A DNA stretch of 64,000 nt from Bacteroidota bacterium (lineage in GTDB: Bacteria; Bacteroidota; Bacteroidia; CAILMK01; JACPUW01): positions 81,235 to 145,234 of the forward strand of contig JACPUW010000041.1 of NCBI GenBank assembly GCA_016192035.1, read 5' to 3'. Both the position numbers and the translations under genes were made by a program. Below the pieces are notes generated by a model, which saw nothing but the letters and a program-made list of their open reading frames with translations, made no database searches and was not told the origin of the DNA. Positions 9,001 through 18,000 of this stretch are shown here, in pieces; within the stretch, counting starts at the first letter, position 1; each line of letters opens with the position of its first letter.

Positions 9001-12000
9001 TTTTCCAGGCCCTGGCATACGCTGTCGGCCAAGGCTTTGGCTATGGGGGCGGGGGAAACCCACAGGCCTCGGCTGATAGTGGCCACACACCCCAAGTTAG
9101 AAGTGGCCGTAAGCCGTACGGTATAGTTGCCAGCCGGATACGAATGTGTAGGGGCTTTTGAAGTACTGGTGGTCATATCTCCCAAGTCCCACGCATATGC
9201 CAAGGTGCCCGCCGTAATGGCACTGCCATTGGTGAACTGGACTGAATTGTATTCGCAATCAGCTATATAAGAGAATTTTACTTGCGGTAAATAATGAATA
9301 TCCAATCCGGTATATTCTAAGGAATCTGTACAGCCATGGTTGCTGGTAGCCACCAATTTTATAGTGTAGGGCCCTGGCGACGTATAGGCATGGCTGGGCA
9401 CTAGGCCACTGTACTTATTGCCATCCCCCATATGCCAGGTATAGTTTCCTATGCTCCCGCTGGTTATCGTGGACTTGTTTTTTACGCGCACCGCCGATTG
9501 GGCACAGGTATCATGGGCCGCAAAGGCTACCTGAGGGTTTGGGTAAATAACCACCGTTTTTATTAGGGTGTCTTTCCTGCCCGATTTTTCGGTTACCACC
9601 AGTTGCACATTATAGCTGCCGGCCTTGGTATATAGGTGGCTGGGGCTCAGTTGACTGGAGATGTTGCCATCGCCAAAGCTCCACTGATAGCTGCTTACCT
9701 TGCCGCATGAGGCATTGGTAGTGTTGGTAAATGAAACCTGGCTGCCTACACATACATTGCTAAAGGTAAATCCTGGAACCACCACGTTGTCAACCGTTAT
9801 GCTTGTTGTGGCCGTATCGCGACAGCCTTTATCACTGGTGGCCACCAGTGATATGTCATACTTGCCCTTGGCCATATAGTAGTGGAAAGGTGATGTGGCC
9901 GTGGAGCTATTTCCGTCCCCAAAATCCCAGGCATAACCACCTATGCTCCCGGTAGCTATAGAGCTTGTATTCAATGGGTACAAGGTGTCGCCAAAGCACA
10001 CGTTGCCGGCAGTAAACCCTGCTTGCGGCATGGGATATACCTGTATGTTCATAGTGGCAGTGTCCGTACAACCTGAATCGGTGCGCACTATTTGGCTTAT
10101 TAAATAAGTGCCAAAATTCTGGTACAGATGTTTGGGATTCATGGTGTTGTGTCCAAATCCATCGCCAAATTGCCATATATGGCCCATTACCTTGCCCGCA
10201 GCCACGCTTGACTGATCTACGAAAGACGCGCTATCGGCCAAACAGGTATTGGCCGAGGTGAATCCGGCGGTTGGCTTGTGGTGTACCACCCGCACCACTT
10301 TGTATTTTGACACGCACCCACTGTCGGTGGTGGTGGTGAGCACCACGGTATATGAACCGGGATTAATGTACCGGTGGATAGGGTCAGTAGCCACCGAAGT
10401 ATTTCCATCGCCCAATTTCCAAGTGCTTACGTAACTGCCAGAAGATAAAGTTGTTTTGTTGTCAAAGGCCATTGGCTGTCCCTCACAGGTATTATCGGCT
10501 ACAAACCGTGTGTTTGATACAGGGTTGATATACAGTTTTTTCGATTCGGTATCGGAGCAGCCCTGGGCTGAGGTGGCCGTGAGGCTTATGTTGTAGGTGC
10601 CGGTGGCCGAGTAGGTATTGCTTGGGTTGTTTGATGATGTTTTATTGCCATCACCAAAATCCCAGAGGTATGAAAGTGTGCCGCTGGCAATGGTTGAACT
10701 GTTCAGGAATACCGTCGTATCGCCCAGGCAGGTTTTGGCATGGGTAAAGCCCGCTACTGGGTTGGGGTGTACTTCCACGGTCTTTGTTAACCTTTCTTCG
10801 CAACCGTTGTTTGAGGTTGCTATCAAAAGCACGTCATAACTACCCGTAGTGGCATAGGTGTGGGTAGGCGAGGCAAGGGTGCTGGCCGATCCGTTGTCAA
10901 AATCCCACAAATAGCTAAGGCTGCCTGACGGTATGGACGAAGTATTGGAAAATGTAATTCCCTGGCCCAGACAGGCATCGGGAGCACTAAAGGCGGCACT
11001 TGGCGAATAGTACACCGATACGGATTGGGTGCTGCTGTCATTGCAGCCGCCGCTGCTGTAGGCCACCAATTTTACAGGGTATGTGCCAATTGCTGAGTAT
11101 AAGTGGCTGATTTGCTTACGGGTACTGGTGCTGCCATCGCCCAGGCTCCATTTATAGGTGAGCAAGCCAGAGGCTATGCTGGAATTATTTGTAAATAATA
11201 TACTGTCGTTCAGGCATTTGCCGCTTACGGTAAAGCTCGCCGTGGGCAGGTCATATACTTTTACCGTCTTCTCCACCGAGTCCTTGCAGCCGCTGGATGC
11301 CGTACTCACCAGTTTCACAGTGTAAGTACCTGTGCTGGAGTATATATGAGTAGGGCTGGTTAGGGTGCTTGTTTTGCCATCGCCAAAATACCAAAGGTGG
11401 GTCATAGAGCCTGAGGGTACCGATGAGCCATTGGCGTAATTGACAGTGGTGCCTCCACAAGCTGATGGCACGGTAAAGTTGGCAATGGGGGTGGGAAGCG
11501 CGCTCACCGATTTCTTTGCGGAGTCCACACAGCCTTTGTTGGAAGTGGCCACCAGGGTAACCGAATACGAACCAGGACTGGCATACAGGTGATTGGGGTT
11601 CACGGCGGTACTATTGGTTTTGTCGCCAAATCGCCATAGGTAGGAGAGGGTGCCGCTGCTTATGGTTGAGCTGTTGTTAAAAGATATGGCCACATTGGCA
11701 CACTGGTTGGCGGCGCTGAACCCCGGGACTGGCCGGGGGTGAATGGTTACCTGTTTGCTTGAAATACTGCTACATCCGCTGCCTGAGGTGGCTGTAAGCG
11801 TTACGGTGTAGGTGCCTGCCGAAGCATAGGTATAATTGGGGCTTGTTTGGGTGCTGCTAAATCCGTCGCCAAAAGACCAGGCGTAGCTCAGGCTGCCGCT
11901 TGATATGCTTGAATTGTTGCTAAAGGAAACGGAAGACCCCAAGCAAGCGTTGGAAACGCTAAAGCTCGATTTGGGCAACTCATAGATATCCAAACGTTTG

Positions 12001-15000
12001 GTGAGGGTGTCCTTACAACCAAAATTGGAAGTGGACACCAGGCGCACATCATAGGCCCCATGGGTGGCATAGGTATGGCTAGGAGCACTTTGTGAACTTT
12101 TGTTGCCATCGCCAAAATCCCATTGATAGGATGAAATAGACCCCGAACCAATTGAAGAGTTGTTGGTAAAGCTCATTTGCTTACCGGCGCAGGTATTGCT
12201 GGCGGTAAAATTTGATGAGGGATAGGGGTGGGCCACCACCTGCTTGGTAATGCTGTCTTTAACCCCACCTTGCTGATATACAACCAGTTTTACGTTGTAT
12301 GTACCAGCACTTGCGTATTTGTGCCGGGGATTTTCCCTGGCTGAATTGTTGCCGTCACCAAAATCCCAATAATACGATGTAACAGAGCCACAACTTATAT
12401 TGGTGGTATTCTGGAAAAGGGTAGAATCGCCCAGGCACTTTTCGGTAACAATATAATTGGGTGCCAGTTTGCTGTCCACTATCACAGGAATGGTCATGGA
12501 GTCCTTGCATCCCAAATTGCTGGTGGCGATAAGCCGTACATCAAAAGTGTCTTTTGTTAAATACTTGTGGAATGGGTGTTGTGCCGACGAGGTATTCCCG
12601 TCACCAAAGTGCCATGAGTAGCTGCTTATGCTGCCCGATTTGATGGAAGAATTGTTGACCGGATATAGGGTGCTGCCAAAACATACATTGCTTACATCAA
12701 AATCCACTTCAGGATTCACGTTTACCACTGCATTGGCCAGGGCGGTATCAGTACACCCATTGTTGGAGTACACCACAAAGCTTACGGGGTATGTATTGGC
12801 CGTATCATACAGGTGGGTAGGCGATTGGGCAGAGCTGGTAAAGCCATCGCCAAACACCCAGGCATAGGCCGTGAGGCTACCACTTGCTATACTGGTGCTG
12901 TGGTCAAACGTGGTAACAACACCTTCACAAACAGTGCTTACCGATATAGAAGTGGCAGGCTTGTCATAGACCTCCACCGTTTTGCCCAGGCTGTCGCGGC
13001 AACCTTTCACCGATTCAATCACCAGTTTCACCTGGAATGTGCCGCTAGTGGCGTACAGGTATTTGGGTTGTGCCTGGCTTGAACCATTTCCGTCACCAAA
13101 AGTCCAGGTATAGGTATCAATGGTATCAAGCTGGATAACACTGCTATTGGTAAATACTGCCGAGTCGCCCAAACACACATTGGCGGTGGCAAAGGCTGGC
13201 TGGGGTTTGCTAAACACGCCCTGGGGCCTGGTGGCCTGGCTGCTGCATCCATTGGTAAGTGAAGCGGTTAGCATCACGGTGTAGTTTCCTATGGCCCCAT
13301 AGAGGTAGGCTGGATTTGTAGATGTAGAGGTATTTCCATCGCCAAAGGACCAGGCATAACTTGGGGTAAATCCTAGTGGAATGGTAGAAGTGTTGGTAAA
13401 GTGCGTGCTGTCGCCCTTGCAGGTAAATACAGAAGAGAAGGAGGCCGTTGGTTGCGCTGAGATGACCACTGCTGAGGTGGCAGTGTCAGCGCAGCCCTCG
13501 CTGCTGGTAGATACCAGCACTACATCATAAGTCCCTGTGATGGCGAATGTATGTTTTGGATGCCTGCGGGTGGACGTGCTGCCGTTGTCAAAATCCCAGA
13601 GGAAACTGGCTCCGGTGGCCGTGGCTATGCTCGAAGTATTGGTGAAGGTGGTAGAATCACCATGACAAAGCTTGGACACCGTCAATGATGCCAATGGCTT
13701 GGTGTTTAAGGTGATAGATGTGGTTGTGGAGTCTTTGCACCCGCTTGCCGCCGTTACCACAAGTTTCACGCTATACACCCCACTGGTGGAGTATTGGGTC
13801 TTGGGATTGGTGAGGGTAGATGTTTTTCCATTGCCAAAAGTCCATTTCCAGTTACTTATGGTAGAGCTTGTTATGGTTGAACCATCGGTAAAAGTGATGT
13901 CTTCGCCGGTGCAGGCGCCACTGACCGAAAAGGCCGCTTGGGGAAACTCATAGGAATGGATGGTGGCGTATGCCGTGTCGTTGTTGCGGGTAGAATCGTT
14001 CGGCAGGTCGGTCCAGGTTTTCAATTGGTAAGCCGTATAGGCCGTCAAATTGGCCCTGGTAGCGAAAGTGAATGCTATAGTGGCATTTGACAACAGTGCC
14101 GAGGAGAGTATAAAAGTGTCATTTACCTCGGTTCCGCTGCCAATTATGTAGCTTACTGGTATGAGTTCGCCCGTAGGCACTGTTTTGTTTCCCAGGTTTT
14201 TAACTAGAATTTGAACCTGCTCAACCGATGTGCGCTCGCAGCCCGTGCTGGGTGAGAGTATGGCGCTTACGCCCAGGTCGTATAGATCGGAGTATTCGTC
14301 GGCTCCCACGTCAGGGGTTAGTGGGTTGCGTATGTCGCCCTCATAGTCGGTGGTGATGCCAGTGGTTGCGGCACCCCAATTGGACAATTGCTTGGATGTG
14401 GGGGCTATGGTGAGGTCGGTGGCCGAACGATAACCGGGATCACCTTCCTTCGAATCCCTGTTTATGCCGTTCATTCCAGATTTCCAACTGCTCAGACTGC
14501 CGTAAGTTGTGCCGTTATATACCACAAAGTTGTTGCTCGTGCCCTTGTAGTAATTGTTGAAATCCAATGCCGTAAACGAGGCGGTTAGGGAATTGAACAG
14601 GTCGGCAGAGGTGGATTTGGCCAGTGAATTATTGCGAAAATCATATCCGTTGCCATACCTGAACCGTACTACCGATCCACTATTGCCTTTGTTCATATTC
14701 AGGCTGTTGTGTAGTACTTTTATGTTGTAACTATAATAAATATCCAAACCATAATTGTCCGATGAGGTCATTTGGTCGCTTATCAGGTTATTGGCTATGG
14801 TGGACGACTCTTCTTCAAAATAATAGTTTTCATACAGCATGTACACGCCTTCCATACCAGATTTTATGACATTTGAAACCAAATTGGTTTGGCTGGAGAG
14901 GTATATGAAAAGTTGATAATACTCAAGTCTAAGGGAATCAAATTGGCATTGCTCTATGCGCAGGCCGCCCTGGTAAATGGCATATATGCCATATACCCGT

Positions 15001-18000
15001 CCTTGGTAGAATTGGCAGCCCACAAAGGCATTGTTATAAATGAGGGAGGAAGCGCCAATTCCGTCGAGCCTGGCGCAGTAATAACCGCCGCGCATAAGGC
15101 AATTTTCAAACAAGTTGTTGTTCCCGGCATTCCCCACCGTGGGCAGTCCGTCATCACTTATATACACCGGAATACAATAACCATTGAGCGCATCAAGCGG
15201 CAGCTGGAATTGACAATTGGTAAACGTATTGTAATCAGCCTGTTCTGATAATCTTGCGCACCGGCCATAGGTGTTGCTGAAGTTTTTTACTATGATGTTT
15301 TTAAAAGAGATATGGTCAGCTCCGCGCAAACGGATAACCGACATGCTGTCGGCGCGGCCGGTATAGTGAATACGTACATTGCCCTGTGATTCGCCAATAA
15401 AAGAAATGGTATTGATGCTGGAGGCACCTGTGATTTCGCTTATGGATACGCGCTCGTTGTAGGTGCCATTCTTTACCAGGAAAGTCACTGGGCCGCTCAC
15501 GCCGCAACCCAGGGAACGAAGGGCTCCCCTAAACGATTTGAAATCACCATTTCCTTTTTTATCAATGACATAGGTTCCTTTGGCCCCAGGGCACATACTC
15601 TTGCACTTGCGTTGCTTGGTCAGTGAGTCGGGGTCGGGTTTATAGAAAGTATCAAGCTGAGCGCAAAGTTGATAGGTTTTGCCCACGCTTATGGTCCAGG
15701 GCTTGCTGAATGTATGTAAGTAGGTTTGGCCGGGCAACAAGCTTACGATAACAATGGTATCGCGCACGGCCAAGGTACCATCTATGTGGTAGCTCAGCAC
15801 GGCCGTATCGTTGATTAGGGATTTGATTCCGGCATTTTTTAACACCGTCCTTACCTCGTTGCTGCCAATCAATGGAACAATGGGGGAGTCAAGTGCAATC
15901 AGGTCAAGGTCATACGGGCTTACATAATACTCATCCGCACCTATGTCCACTTTTTTATCGGGGGCAAACGGTCGGGCCTGTCCGTCAAAATCCCAATTGA
16001 TATTGATGCTTTTCACCCCCGCATTGTTGAGCTGGGCACCAGAGGCATGCAGGTCATCAATGGCATTGAAATTAGGGTCGCCTTCCTTGGAGCTTTGGTT
16101 GAATTGGGTCTTTACCGTTTTCCAGGTAGCCACATCGGTAAAAGTCAGGCCGTCGTGATAATACTTGGCAGCTCCTGAAGCCTGGTAGTTGTTATGGTCT
16201 ATGGCACCCGCGCTGATGTTTCCATAGTATTTTGAAAAACAAACCCCTTCACCTGACAAAAAGGCGTTGTTCTTGGCTTGGCTGTTGTTGCAGTAGTATA
16301 GGTTGCAGGTTGCATAATAGGGGTTTGAGTAGGAGTTGGTGGTATATACAGAGTTGTGGAAAATATTCACGTTATACCCGGCGTAGGCATAAATACCAAT
16401 TTGATAATTTGGATCCAACATGTTGGTTATCATATTATTGGATAAAAGACTAAAACTGTTTTGGTAATAGTAGTTTTCCAAGTATAGGTATATGCCGTAC
16501 CTGCCGCCTTCAATATAGTTGGCGTCAAAGGTGTCTTTAGAACAGTAGTACGCAGCTAGTCCAAAGGCCGTATAGTCCCTAGGCGATGACACCCGGTTGT
16601 TGGCCAGTTTAGATTCGGTGAGATAGGCTATATCCAGCCCCACGTAGTAATACTTCCTTACCGTATTGCCCTTGACCAAAATGTTGGCAGAAGGGGTATT
16701 GGTTCCCGCGCCACTAATCCTAATGCCGTGGCTGCCACCTACTATGATGTTGTTTTTAAATGAAAGGCCGTAGGATGTGTTGCCCGGAATGGTAGATGCG
16801 CTGGAAGATACCGAGTTGGCCACCAATATGCCCGTGGTGGCGTAGTTGGCCGTTACTGAGTCAAGGTATATGGCGCAGTTTTCTATGCGTACGTCATGGC
16901 AGTTTTCGCGCAGCCAGAAACCATTGGCTACTTGGTTGCCGTCGTTTTTAAGGCTTATGTTTTTGAATATGATGTAATCGGCATCATTCATAAGCACCAC
17001 CGAAGGAAGGGAGGAAGTGCCGGTATATTGCAACACTACCTGGTCGCGGTCTGTGCCTTCAAAAGTGATGGTATTGGTAGCCGAAGACCCCAAAACTTCC
17101 TTTATTTCAATACGTTCCTTATATACTCCTGGCTTTACCTCAAACTTGATAGGGCCGGCTATGCCACAATCGAGGGAGGACACGGCAGCCTTAAAGGTTT
17201 TGTAATCCCCGCTTCCGCTGGGGTCTATCACAAAAGTTCCCGTTCGGCCCACACATTTAGTGGCGCAAAACTTGTCCACGCTGGCCGAGTCGGGGTCGCC
17301 GCTAAGGCCGGGGCTGATTTCCACACATACACTAAAGGAGCCCGATGCACTCACAGCCCAAGCCTTGCTAAAGTAAAGAGTGGTGGAAGAACCAATGGTT
17401 AGGTTTGAAATTACCGCCGTATCACTTACCCAACTGCCATTGTCAATTTGGTACTTGACAAAAATGGTATCGTTAAATGTTTGACTGCCATTGTTTTTTA
17501 AGGAAATTCCCAAGAAATTATTGCCAATGGACGCGGTAACAGGGTAGGGTATGCCCTCTATGTCCATGTCCACCGGTGCCACATAGTATTCATATGCCCC
17601 AATATCCGGTTTCGTATCGGGTGCCTTGGGACGGCCATTGCCGGCCAGGTCGGTGCTGGCATAGCCTTTTCGGGCCCTATTGTTCAATCCGGGGGTTTTG
17701 GGCACCAAATTGCGCTTTCCCGCAAATCCCGGGTTGTCATTGGTAGAGTTCTGGTTCTGTCCGCTCACCGCGCTCTTCAACTGGGCTAGGTTGTTGTAAG
17801 TCGTTCCTTGCCAGCTAATAAGATTTCCATTGGTCCCTGCGTGATAATTATTGTTGTCAATGAGTGTATTGCCCAATGATCCGGCACCCAGGTAAAAGAC
17901 ATTGTTGTTGCCGCTGGCCTTCAAGTTGTTATTGACTACAATATGGTTGCTGGGCTCAGAAAAGTACATGCATGAATAGGCAAAGTCCGAAACCGTGCCG

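Noticed and set aside
6127-18000. Many ORFs of 60-170 codons on both strands inside the giant gene
   Set aside because: They are shadow frames of a continuous, well-structured repeat protein.
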